Positions 7,879-15,372 of a stretch of 64,000 nt of DNA are shown here, piece by piece. The stretch's first letter is position 1. Each line of letters starts with the position of its first letter. The notes under the pieces are model-generated. The model saw only the letters and a program-made list of their open reading frames with translations. It ran no database searches and was not told the DNA's origin. Source of the stretch: Candidatus Magasanikbacteria bacterium RIFOXYC2_FULL_42_28 (GTDB lineage: Bacteria > Patescibacteria > ABY1 > Magasanikbacterales > GWA2-37-8); NCBI GenBank assembly GCA_001784435.1, contig MFQZ01000001.1, forward strand, positions 222,173 through 286,172, in the 5' to 3' direction. Made by a program: the position numbers and the translations under genes.

Positions 7879-9021
7879 ATGGCTTTGACCGAAATTGAAC
7901 AATTTAAACAGCTCGTTAGCGACAGCAAACATATTTTAATTGCCCTGCCGGCGCAAGCGGAAACGGACGCAACTGCGAGTGCTTTGGCTCTGCAATTATT
8001 TTTGACCGCTTCCCACAAGCAAGTTGACATTGTGTCGGCTGATTTTGTCATGCCAAAAAATTTAAAATTTTTAACCGGCGTGGAAAAAATTAAACCGGAA
8101 TTGGAACATTTACAAAAATTTATTATTAAAGTGGATGTGTCCAAAGCAAAGATTGACTCCATCAGTTATGATATCAAAGATAGTTGGCTTTCCATTTATT
8201 TAACCCCTCGCTCCGGCACCGTGGGCGCCTCGGATTTACGCACGGCTCAAACTACTTACCGCTATGATTTTGTAATTACTCTGGGCGCGCCCGACTTAGC
8301 GAGTTTGGGCGAGGTGTTTGCCAACAACACCGATTTATTTTATCGTTTGCCGATTATTAACATCGACACGAACGCGGGTAACGAACGATTTGGAAAAATC
8401 AACTTCGTGGATTTGAGCGCCGCCGGCGTGGCCGAAATGCTTTTTAAATTATTACAACAAATTAATGAACCGCAAATCACGGCCGAAATCGCGACCGCGC
8501 TTTTAACCGGCATTACCGCCGCGACGCACAGTTTTAAATCACCACATGTTTCGCCGTTGTCTTTAAAACACGCGAGCACGCTCGTGTCTATGGGCGCGGA
8601 TCGGGAAAAAATTATCACTCATTTATACCGCACCAAAACTTTATCCGCGCTGAAAATGTGGGGGCAGGCCTTGGCGCATTTGAAATTTAATCCCGAATTA
8701 AAATTGGCCTCGGTGGTAATTACCCGCGATGATTTCACCCGTGCCGGCGCGCGCGCTGAAGAGTTGGCTGGTCTCGCTGAAGAATTAATTGGCAGTGCTC
8801 CCGAAGCGGAATTGACATTGTTAATGTATGAAGATCCGACTGATGGGGTAGTCAACGGCTTGCTTCACGCTAATTCTAAATATGATGCCAAACAATTGAC
8901 CGCGGCCTTTGGAAGTGAAGGCAATAAAAAGCAGGCGCGGTTTATTTTGACCGGGGTGGATTTGGTGGGGGCGGAGGAGAAAGTGGTTGAGCAGCTGAAA
9001 AATTTAAATTCTAAATCTTAA
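7879..9021 (+). CDS. DHH-family (NrnA/RecJ-like) protein with degenerate motifs
   Basis: 380 residues from the ATG at 7879; the frame is open further upstream, but the promoter at 7786-7814 and a repeat lie there. The layout follows bifunctional oligoribonuclease/PAP phosphatase proteins: an N-terminal DHH domain and a C-terminal DHHA1 domain. Key motifs have drifted: AETDATASALALQL stands for the usual DGDxxGS strand, NIDTNAGNERFGKINFVD stands where the DHH triad is expected, and the DHHA1 GGGH loop reads AFGSEGNKKQARFIL. Overall similarity supports the family, but metal-dependent phosphoesterase activity is doubtful. Convergent repeat and terminator follow at 9041-9131. Confidence 0.75.
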   Translation: MALTEIEQFKQLVSDSKHILIALPAQAETDATASALALQLFLTASHKQVDIVSADFVMPKNLKFLTGVEKIKPELEHLQKFIIKVDVSKAKIDSISYDIKDSWLSIYLTPRSGTVGASDLRTAQTTYRYDFVITLGAPDLASLGEVFANNTDLFYRLPIINIDTNAGNERFGKINFVDLSAAGVAEMLFKLLQQINEPQITAEIATALLTGITAATHSFKSPHVSPLSLKHASTLVSMGADREKIITHLYRTKTLSALKMWGQALAHLKFNPELKLASVVITRDDFTRAGARAEELAGLAEELIGSAPEAELTLLMYEDPTDGVVNGLLHANSKYDAKQLTAAFGSEGNKKQARFILTGVDLVGAEEKVVEQLKNLNSKS

Positions 9022-9040
9022 GCAAATTAAAAAACTAACT

Positions 9041-9074
9041 TGTCATTCCGACGACGAAGGAGGAATCTCTGTCC
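9041..9074. repeat. Dispersed repeat R1, half-copy
   Basis: TGTCATTCCGACGACGAAGG followed by AGGAATCTCTGTCC; intergenic copy directly before the terminator at 9097-9131. Confidence 0.8.
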
Positions 9075-9096
9075 ATTAGTAATCCGAAAAATTAAT

Positions 9097-9131
9097 AATC
9101 CACCCCGACGTTACATCGGGGTGGATTTTTT
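9097..9131 (+). terminator. Intrinsic terminator of the DHH-like gene
   Basis: Perfect 12-base stem AATCCACCCCGA / TCGGGGTGGATT with a 7-base loop, followed by TTTTT on the plus strand. Confidence 0.88.
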
Positions 9132-9149
9132 GTGTTCCAATACATAGCC

Positions 9150-9179
9150 TTGACATTCATATATATATGTTAATAATAA
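9150..9179 (+). promoter_or_regulatory. Promoter of GC-rich cassette A
   Basis: TTGACA at 9150-9155, followed by an AT-alternating spacer and a TAATAATAA box at 9171-9179 (18-base spacing to TAATAA at 9174-9179). It starts directly after the preceding terminator, so the cassette is insulated. Confidence 0.65.
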
Positions 9180-9232
9180 GTGGTTGAGTCGGACAGTCTG
9201 ACTCGCAAAACAACCTACACGAGGAGGCAGTC

Positions 9233-9550
9233 GTGAAAATGACCCTTGGTCAAATCGCCACGGACAGAAAAAAGACAGTCGTCGTCGTTCCGATCGGAGA
9301 TGGCAAAAACCTGTCTCTCGAAGACGAGGAGTGGCTGACACTGGGAGCATTCCCCGACGTCATCATCGAGATCGACTCAGAGCGGGCCTTGCCGCTCGAG
9401 GCCTATCTGGTCAACGCCGACCAGCGACACCTGCTCATCTGCCCGAAGCACGGCCACACCATCAAGACGGCTGACGGTAAGCCCTGCGAATACGAGAATG
9501 GCCAGCGCAAGCTGTCCATTCAACCTACCAACCTGTACGCGGACAGCTGA
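9233..9550 (+). CDS. Unknown 105-residue protein in GC-rich cassette A
   Basis: GTG start at 9233, preceded 5 bases away by a strong Shine-Dalgarno sequence GAGGAGG (9221-9227), which nearly all other genes in the window lack. The protein has a Val-rich strand (KTVVVVPIGDG), a central acidic part and LLICPKHGHTIKTADGKPC. No signal peptide or membrane helix. I recognise no family. Codons end mostly in C or G (GTC, CTC, GCC, AAG), unlike the AAA/AAT/TTA-rich neighbours. Flanked by its own promoter and terminator. Likely a real, expressed gene of different compositional origin; compare the mini-gene at 41217-41366. Confidence 0.7.
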   Translation: MKMTLGQIATDRKKTVVVVPIGDGKNLSLEDEEWLTLGAFPDVIIEIDSERALPLEAYLVNADQRHLLICPKHGHTIKTADGKPCEYENGQRKLSIQPTNLYADS

Positions 9551-9679
9551 ACTACACGCGACTCCTGCCAGAACCCCCAGGGCCTGCACATCGTTCTTTC
9601 CCACCTTCACATCCCAGGCCCGCCCATTCTTTACAATAAAAATTGCAAAGAGTGATAATCCTGGAATGTGAATAAGTTT
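9551..9679 (+). other. Structured 3' region of cassette A
   Basis: No open frame of note. The first 80 bases stay GC-rich and contain 7-base arms GGGCCTG (9590-9596) and CAGGCCC that can pair across a 28-base pyrimidine-rich loop. Composition returns to AT-rich at about 9630. The cassette ends at the terminator 9680-9713. Confidence 0.4.
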
Positions 9680-9713
9680 AAAAAAACGCTGTCAATTTTG
9701 ACGGCGTTTTTTT
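9680..9713 (+). terminator. Intrinsic terminator of cassette A
   Basis: A-run, then stem AACGCTGTCA / TTGACGGCGTT with a G-T pair, then TTTTTTT on the plus strand. Confidence 0.85.
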
Positions 9714-9787
9714 GGGGGAAATTTTGAAATTTTAAATTTGTTTAGAATCAGGAACAATCAGTTATCCACAGCTTAATTGATTAAACA

Positions 9788-9816
9788 TTGACAAAATGCA
9801 CTTTTTTAGGTATAAT
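9788..9816 (+). promoter_or_regulatory. Near-perfect sigma70-type promoter
   Basis: TTGACA at 9788-9793, exactly 17 bases, then TATAAT at 9811-9816. It drives no recognisable protein gene; the next structure downstream is the hairpin pair within 9822-9890. Confidence 0.85.
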
Positions 9817-9821
9817 ACATG

Positions 9822-9890
9822 TGTAAGTTGGAAACAGCTTACAAACAAATCGTTGGCTTGAGGGTCCCCAAAGGATCCTTTTGGCTTTTT
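9822..9890 (+). ncRNA. Candidate small RNA, about 70 nt
   Basis: A consensus promoter (9788-9816) and an intrinsic terminator (CCAAAGG/CTTTTGG at 9868-9884 plus CTTTTT) bound this stretch. Near the 5' end GTAAGTT / AGCTTAC forms a 7-bp stem with loop GGAAAC. A second pairing, AGGGTCC (9861-9867) with GGATCCT (9873-9879), excludes the terminator stem, so two alternative 3' structures are possible. No downstream plus-strand gene exists: the next gene converges from the other side. A 68-codon frame starting at 9819 runs into that gene and is a poor alternative. No match to a known RNA family recognised. Confidence 0.55.
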
Positions 9891-9922
9891 ATAATAGCAA
9901 CTAACCTAATTTTCGGGCATCC

Positions 9923-10690
9923 TTATAATAATTTATTCTTAAAATCGGCCGTAATTTCAGAAGATAATTCTTTAGAACGACAAATAAACTCTTTAATTTT
10001 CCGAATATCAAAAATACCCGCTTGACTTTGACCAAGCTCAACTGACACTCTCCTTGCGACCGCAAAAATCATCACCTTCTTATTGTCATCTACCAACTGT
10101 TGGATTGGATCGGCAAAATCGCTATCCCCACTCCACAATATAAAATTATCAATATCGCCTTGGCTGTAATCCAAAAGCATATCACGACCAATCTCAACGT
10201 CAAAATTACACTTCAACACTTTAAGTGCTTTGACACCACCGCGATTCATTTCCAGCAATTTAGAATTTAAAAATTCAATTGTCTCAACATCTAATTTATA
10301 CAGAAACGGTTTAGCAATAAAATTGGCAATTACCGTCGGCGACCCAGGATCAATACCGGATACATCAATTGACCAATTCATTACTTTAACCGGCTTCGTC
10401 TTTACTTCATAGCCGCAATCCGTGGCTGTTTTTGTATATACATTTTCTAACGGATCATTTTCCAACGTACCATAATAAAATTTTACAATTTTTACCATCT
10501 CAAAAGAATCAAGTAGTTGCTTTAATCTTTTTAAATCAATGTGCCACCCTAACTTTTTTTGCCAATGTTTAACGTTAGCAAAATCAATATAAACATTAGT
10601 GGGCTTATCAAAAATCGCATCTAACTGTCTAATAATATCCGAAAATTTTTTAGCCAATTCAGCCACACGCGGCGTTTTTGGTTTGAACAT
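9923..10690 (-). CDS. NYN-domain putative ribonuclease, long form
   Basis: 255 residues with an NYN/PIN-like core. Acidic motifs in order: VYIDFANVKHW (near residue 33), GDIDNFILWSGDSDFADPI (residues about 180-200). An N-terminal helix precedes the core, and the region between the first two motifs is longer than in the 162-residue NYN protein at 3276-3764. Metal-dependent RNA cleavage is the known role of the family; the target is unknown. It starts 18 bases from the iPGM gene stop on the same strand and converges with the candidate small RNA at 9822-9890. Confidence 0.8.
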   Translation of the reverse strand: MFKPKTPRVAELAKKFSDIIRQLDAIFDKPTNVYIDFANVKHWQKKLGWHIDLKRLKQLLDSFEMVKIVKFYYGTLENDPLENVYTKTATDCGYEVKTKPVKVMNWSIDVSGIDPGSPTVIANFIAKPFLYKLDVETIEFLNSKLLEMNRGGVKALKVLKCNFDVEIGRDMLLDYSQGDIDNFILWSGDSDFADPIQQLVDDNKKVMIFAVARRVSVELGQSQAGIFDIRKIKEFICRSKELSSEITADFKNKLL

Positions 10691-10707
10691 AAAAAAATGA
10701 CAGAATT

Positions 10708-12300
10708 TTATATCAACGGCACACCGGTCATTTCAGACGGCTTCTCCACTTCCATCAATTTCAAAACTGTCGGCGCGATATCAGCCAACACCCCGACCGG
10801 ATGCATTAAGGACAAATCCCCTTCGGGCGGATCACCGGCCGGGCCGGCTTGGCCTTGAAAATCTTTGCCGATTATTAAAAGTGGCACCGGATTAGTGGTG
10901 TGCTCTTTATCAATTTCGCCGGTTTGTAAATTGATGGTTTCTTCGGCATTGCCATGATCGGCGGTCATAAGCATTACTCCGCCGGCGGCCAAAGTGTGTT
11001 CCACAATTTCACCCAACGCCTTGTCGGCGGCTTCACACCCCTTGATGGTCGCGTTCACGTCGCCGGTGTGCCCGACCATATCGGGGTTGGCCAAATTAAC
11101 AATTACCAAATCATATTTTCCGCTATCAATCGCTTTGGACGCTTCTTTGGCCACGCCCGCGGCTGACATCTGGGGCTCTTCGTTATAACTGGACACTTGC
11201 GGAGAAGGGATAAGCGAACGCTCTTCGCCCGGAAACGGATCTTCCACCGCGCCATTTAAAAAGTAAGTAACATGCGCGTATTTTTCCGTTTCGGCCACAT
11301 GAAATTGGGTCTTGCTTGCCTTACTAACTGTTTCAGCTAAACTGTTAATCACCACGACCGGTGGAAACGCTACACCAGACACAGGTAAATCTTTTTCATA
11401 TTCAGTCATGGATACAAACCGCAAATCCCGCAAATATGGCCGATCAAATTTATCAAAACCGGGCAGGACAAACGCCTTGGTTAATTGCCGACCGCGGTCA
11501 GGCCGAAAATTAAAAAATATCGCGCTATCCCCTTCTTTAAAAATTCCAATCGGTTCGCCTTTTTTGGTGATGACTGTAGGAATGAATTCCTCATCATAAA
11601 CTTTTTTCGCGTAAGAATCAGTAACGGCTTTAAGCGCGTCTTCGGCCGTTTGTTTGCTTTCGCCCAACGCCATCGCGCGATAGGCCTTTTCCACTCTGTC
11701 CCAACGGTTATCGCGGTCCATCGCATAATACCGGCCACAGACAGACGCGATTTTCCCAACTTTTAAACTATTCATTTTATCTTGTAACCGACGCACAAAA
11801 TCCGCGCCGGAATTATAAGGCGCATCGCGGCCGTCTAAAATTACGTGAATAAAAACATGATTTTTTAAAGTGGTGGAAATTTTTTGCTGACGGCATAAAT
11901 CCAACAGCGCGTAGAGGTGGCTTTCGGCCGCGTGAATATTGCCGGCGGACAGTAATCCAATTAAATGCAAATCAGATTTTTTTTCTTTAACTTGATTTAA
12001 GGCGCGCGTAAAAGCGGTGTTGGTAAAAAAAGTGCCATCGGCAATGGTTTGGTTAATGCGCGGACAGGATTGATAATACACTCGGCCAGCACCGATATTT
12101 AAATGCCCTACTTCGGAATTGCCCATTTCGCCAAACATAAGACCAACCTCATTGCCAGACGCAAACAAAGTCATCGCCGGATATTCTTTAATATACTTAT
12201 TAAAGTTTTTCATCTGGGCGCGCGTAACCGCGTTGCCTTCTCCAGGTGGAGCAACGCCGAGGCCGTCGAAAATTGTGAGGACTACGGGTTTATAGGACAT
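10708..12300 (-). CDS. gpmI: 2,3-bisphosphoglycerate-independent phosphoglycerate mutase, copy 1
   Basis: 530 residues. It interconverts 3- and 2-phosphoglycerate using two Mn ions and a phosphoserine. Metal and catalytic motifs are all present: DGLGVAPPGEGNA, catalytic Ser in GNSEVGHLNIGAGR, DGRDAPYNSG, RYYAMDRDNRW, FNFRPDRGRQ, ADHGNAEETI and the metal-binding KEHTTNPVPLL. Between IIGKDF and GVLADIAPT the usual short link is replaced by about 20 residues (QAGPAGDPPEGDLS...), an extra GC-rich loop. A second complete copy lies immediately upstream on the same strand at 12429. Both look active. Confidence 0.93.
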   Translation of the reverse strand: MSYKPVVLTIFDGLGVAPPGEGNAVTRAQMKNFNKYIKEYPAMTLFASGNEVGLMFGEMGNSEVGHLNIGAGRVYYQSCPRINQTIADGTFFTNTAFTRALNQVKEKKSDLHLIGLLSAGNIHAAESHLYALLDLCRQQKISTTLKNHVFIHVILDGRDAPYNSGADFVRRLQDKMNSLKVGKIASVCGRYYAMDRDNRWDRVEKAYRAMALGESKQTAEDALKAVTDSYAKKVYDEEFIPTVITKKGEPIGIFKEGDSAIFFNFRPDRGRQLTKAFVLPGFDKFDRPYLRDLRFVSMTEYEKDLPVSGVAFPPVVVINSLAETVSKASKTQFHVAETEKYAHVTYFLNGAVEDPFPGEERSLIPSPQVSSYNEEPQMSAAGVAKEASKAIDSGKYDLVIVNLANPDMVGHTGDVNATIKGCEAADKALGEIVEHTLAAGGVMLMTADHGNAEETINLQTGEIDKEHTTNPVPLLIIGKDFQGQAGPAGDPPEGDLSLMHPVGVLADIAPTVLKLMEVEKPSEMTGVPLI

Positions 12301-12304
12301 AGTG

Positions 12305-12428
12305 TTATCAAATTCTAAACTCTAAATACTAAATTCTAAACAATTTCAAAATTCAAAATTCAAAAAGCTTAAAATTTAAATTTGGAACATTAGGGTTTAT
12401 TTAGAATTTAGGGTTTAGTATTTAGAGC
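12305..12428. repeat. Intergenic palindromic element R5 (full copy)
   Basis: Left arm of CTAAATTCTAAA-type heptamers and right arm TTTAGAATTTAGGGTTTAG face each other across an AT-rich centre. It fills the whole gap between the two iPGM genes. The second full copy is at 35158-35281 and a half-copy at 57056-57092. Confidence 0.75.
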
Positions 12429-13997
12429 TTAATACAATGGTCTTCCCGTCATCTCCTTCGCTTTCGCAATATTCATCATTTTTAAAAGTGTCGGTGCCAC
12501 ATCAGCCAAAATGCCGTTTCTTAGGCGCTTCGCTTTTCCACCAATTAAAATACATGGCACCGGACTAAAAGTATGTTCATTCATTTTTTCTTTGGTTTTG
12601 TGATTGATCATTACTTCGGCATTGCCATGATCGGCGACGATTAACGCCTGGCCGTGAATTTCCTTCAAAGTATTAATAATTTTTTTAACGGCCACGTCCA
12701 TAGTCGCAATCCCTTTTTTGGCCGCGGCTAAATTGCCAGTGTGGCCCAACATGTCGGCGTTGGGGAAATTTACGCAGATAAAATTATATTTCCCGGTTTT
12801 AAAATAATGGGAAATTTTTTGCGCCAATTGGGGCGCGTGCATTTGGGGTTTTTGCGCGTAAGAATGAATTTTGTCCGAATGAATTAATTCGCGCTGTTCA
12901 CCATTTAAGGCGTCAGGGTACCCGCCGTTGATAAAGTAAGTAACATGCGCGTATTTTTCCGTTTCCGAAATATATAATTGTTTATAATGACCATCGATTA
13001 CCGCCGGCAAACAATTTTTAATGTCTTCGGAGGGGAACGCTGTCAAAACATTGGGCAAGTCCGGTCCAAAATCCGTCATGGCCACAAAGCGAATATCTTT
13101 CGGAACATGGCAACGCGTGAATGACCCGGGATTTTTTTTATTAAAATCGGGCTGGACAAAGGATTTGGTAATTTGACGAGCGCGATCACTCCGAGCGTTG
13201 AAAAAGAAAATCACGTCATTGTCTTGGACTTTTGTCACTGGATGACCATGTTCGGTAATTACCGTCGGGGTAATATATTCATCGGTTTCGCCCCGGTTAT
13301 ACGCCTGAGCTATTGCGTCTTCGGCCGACACGGCTGTGTTGCCAACACAACCCACCAGCGCGTCGTGCGCTAATTTTATCCGTTCCCAAATTTTATTCCG
13401 ATCCATGGCATAAAATCGCCCCATCACCGTGGCAATTTTTTCTGCGCCTTGCATTTTAGCGCGCAATGCAACTAAATATTTAGCGGCGGCATGCGGAGGA
13501 GAATCGCGGCCATCGGTAAATAAATGTAAATAAACTTTTTTCTGTTCTTCTCGGCGGAATAATTCCAATAAAGCGTAAAGGTGTTCAGGATACGAATGCG
13601 CGCTCGCCCCGTCGGTCAACATCCCCATCACATGCACGGCGCTGTTATATTTTTTAGCGTGATACAACGCCTGTTTAAAAGCGGTATTTTTAAAGAATGT
13701 TCCATCGTGAATGGCTTCAGAAATTATTACTAAATCCTGTTTGACAATCCGACCGGCGCCGATGTTTAAATGCCCGGCTTCGGAATTTCCTACTTGCTTC
13801 GGAAATAAACCGGCATATTGGCCGTAAGTTTTTAAAGTGGAATGAGGATATTTTTTAAAATATGAAAAGAGATTGGGCGCAGTCGCGGATGTAATCGCGT
13901 TGCCCGGATCGTCTTTTTTTCCAAACCCAAAACCATCCAAGATTATGAGGGCGGTTGATGGACGGATTATTTTAGATTTAGAGTTAATTTTAATCAT
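12429..13997 (-). CDS. gpmI: 2,3-bisphosphoglycerate-independent phosphoglycerate mutase, copy 2
   Basis: About 523 residues from the ATG at 13997. The frame continues upstream to 14063, but that part (MSNFQFPMSNS) is translated repeat R6 and overlaps enolase, so the inner start is preferred. Motifs: DGFGFGKKDDPGNA, catalytic Ser in GNSEAGHLNIGAGR, DGRDSPPHAA, RFYAMDRNKIW, FNARSDRARQ, ADHGNAEVMI and NEHTFSPVPCI. All metal ligands are visible. The two copies differ widely in sequence, so this is an old paralogue pair or a gene acquired separately, not a recent tandem duplication. Just downstream of eno on the same strand. Confidence 0.93.
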   Translation of the reverse strand: MIKINSKSKIIRPSTALIILDGFGFGKKDDPGNAITSATAPNLFSYFKKYPHSTLKTYGQYAGLFPKQVGNSEAGHLNIGAGRIVKQDLVIISEAIHDGTFFKNTAFKQALYHAKKYNSAVHVMGMLTDGASAHSYPEHLYALLELFRREEQKKVYLHLFTDGRDSPPHAAAKYLVALRAKMQGAEKIATVMGRFYAMDRNKIWERIKLAHDALVGCVGNTAVSAEDAIAQAYNRGETDEYITPTVITEHGHPVTKVQDNDVIFFFNARSDRARQITKSFVQPDFNKKNPGSFTRCHVPKDIRFVAMTDFGPDLPNVLTAFPSEDIKNCLPAVIDGHYKQLYISETEKYAHVTYFINGGYPDALNGEQRELIHSDKIHSYAQKPQMHAPQLAQKISHYFKTGKYNFICVNFPNADMLGHTGNLAAAKKGIATMDVAVKKIINTLKEIHGQALIVADHGNAEVMINHKTKEKMNEHTFSPVPCILIGGKAKRLRNGILADVAPTLLKMMNIAKAKEMTGRPLY

Positions 13998-14002
13998 ACT
14001 AT

Positions 14003-14036
14003 TTGACATTGGAAATTGGAAATTTGACATTTCGCA
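14003..14036. repeat. AT-rich dispersed repeat R6
   Basis: TTTGACATTGGAAATTGGAA followed by ATTTGACATT, between eno and the second iPGM gene; nearly identical to 17426-17457 and to the uvrA copy at 43712-43744. Confidence 0.75.
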
Positions 14037-14040
14037 CACC

Positions 14041-15285
14041 TTATCTTCCCAACTCCAATTCAATTTCCATCAACCGATTATACTTTTCCGTGCGCTCGGA
14101 ACGCGAAATTGATGTTTTAATAAATTCAGCGTTGACGGCTACTGCTAAATCAGCAATAAAAGTATCGGACGTCTCGCCACCGCGATGCGAAATAGTAACC
14201 TGATAGCCACTGTTTTTAACCAGCTGAATTGCCACCATAGTTTCGGTTACCGTGCCGATTTGATTCGGTTTGATAAGTACCGCGTTGGCAATTTTTTCTT
14301 TAACACCACGCGTGATCCGCTCGACATTAGTCACAAACAAATCATCGCCAATAAGTGAAACTTTACCACCCAATTCTTTAGTTAAAATTTTCCAATTTTC
14401 CCAATCATCTTCGGCCAAACCGTCTTCAATGGAAAATAAGGGATATTTTTTCACCCATTGCTTAAAGGTCTCAATCATTTTCGCCGCGCGCCACGGTTGT
14501 TTTTTACTGATGAAATAATAATTGCCCTTGCTATACAATTCCGAAGCGGCCACATCTACCCCCAAAAAAACCTGCTTACCCGGTTCCCAACCGGCGGATT
14601 TAATCGCTTCAATCATAATTTGCAAAGCGCGTTCGTTGCTGGACAATTCAGCCGCATAGCCACCCTCATCACCCACGGAAGTATGATAACCCTTGCGCGC
14701 GAGCAAAGTGCCAAGAGCATGAAAAATTTGCGAGCCCATGCGCACGCGTTCACTGAAAATTTTATTGCGGGGAATAATTAAAAATTCCTGAATTGTCAAC
14801 CCGCTGTCCGCGTGCCGGCCACCTTCAATTACCATCATCATGGGTACGGGCAAACGATATTCTTTTTCTTTTATGCCATAAACTTTGCGCAAATAGATAT
14901 AAAGCGGCAAACGAGCGGCAGACGCACCCGCGCGCGCGAGCGCGAGTGAAACCGCCAAAGTAGCGTTGGCCCCTAGATTGGATTTATTTTTAGTGCCATC
15001 AAGTGTAATTAACATTTGGTCCAAAGCCGGCAAATCTTCCACTTCAAAACCGACTAATTTTTTAGCAATTATGGTATTAACATTTTTCACCGCGCGCAAT
15101 ACTCCTTGCCCGCCATAGCGCTTGCCCCCATCGCGCAATTCCCGCGCTTCATGAACACCGGTCGAAACGCCGGATGGAACTTTGGCCACGGCCATAAGCC
15201 CATTTTCCAAAATAACTTTCGCCTCCACGGTCGGATTACCGCGTGAGTCCAAAATTTCGCGAGCGGTGATTTGTTTGATTTTCAT
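14041..15285 (-). CDS. eno: Enolase
   Basis: 414 residues, a normal length. It converts 2-phosphoglycerate to phosphoenolpyruvate. Visible: N-terminal AREILDSRGNPTVE, the acid residues of the metal site in the order GVDVAASE, SIEDGLAEDDWENW and LIGDDLFVTN, catalytic Lys in VLIKPNQIGTVTET, and SHRGGETSDTFIADLAVA at the C-terminus. No inserts. It precedes the second iPGM gene on the same strand, so consecutive glycolytic steps lie side by side. Confidence 0.97.
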   Translation of the reverse strand: MKIKQITAREILDSRGNPTVEAKVILENGLMAVAKVPSGVSTGVHEARELRDGGKRYGGQGVLRAVKNVNTIIAKKLVGFEVEDLPALDQMLITLDGTKNKSNLGANATLAVSLALARAGASAARLPLYIYLRKVYGIKEKEYRLPVPMMMVIEGGRHADSGLTIQEFLIIPRNKIFSERVRMGSQIFHALGTLLARKGYHTSVGDEGGYAAELSSNERALQIMIEAIKSAGWEPGKQVFLGVDVAASELYSKGNYYFISKKQPWRAAKMIETFKQWVKKYPLFSIEDGLAEDDWENWKILTKELGGKVSLIGDDLFVTNVERITRGVKEKIANAVLIKPNQIGTVTETMVAIQLVKNSGYQVTISHRGGETSDTFIADLAVAVNAEFIKTSISRSERTEKYNRLMEIELELGR

Positions 15286-15334
15286 AGAATAATTAAAAAA
15301 GTATCAACAATATTATACCATAATCTCGCCAAAT

Positions 15335-15363
15335 AAAAAAGAGCGCCTTCGACGCCCTTTTTT
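15335..15363 (-). terminator. Terminator between the SIMPL gene and eno
   Basis: A-run, GAGCG / CGCCC stem (one mismatch) and T-run on both strands (AAAAAAGAGCG...CGCCCTTTTTT). It is placed to end the SIMPL transcript on the minus strand before eno. Confidence 0.65.
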
Positions 15364-15372
15364 GACTGATAA

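Noticed and set aside
9819..10025. 68-codon plus-strand frame over the small RNA and the NYN gene end
   Set aside because: It starts only 2 bases after the -10 box, runs through a strong terminator and into the antisense of a conserved NYN gene; the peptide has no family features.
14003..14063. N-terminal extension of iPGM copy 2 (start at 14063)
   Set aside because: The extra residues are the translated R6 repeat and overlap enolase; the ATG at 13997 gives the normal family start.
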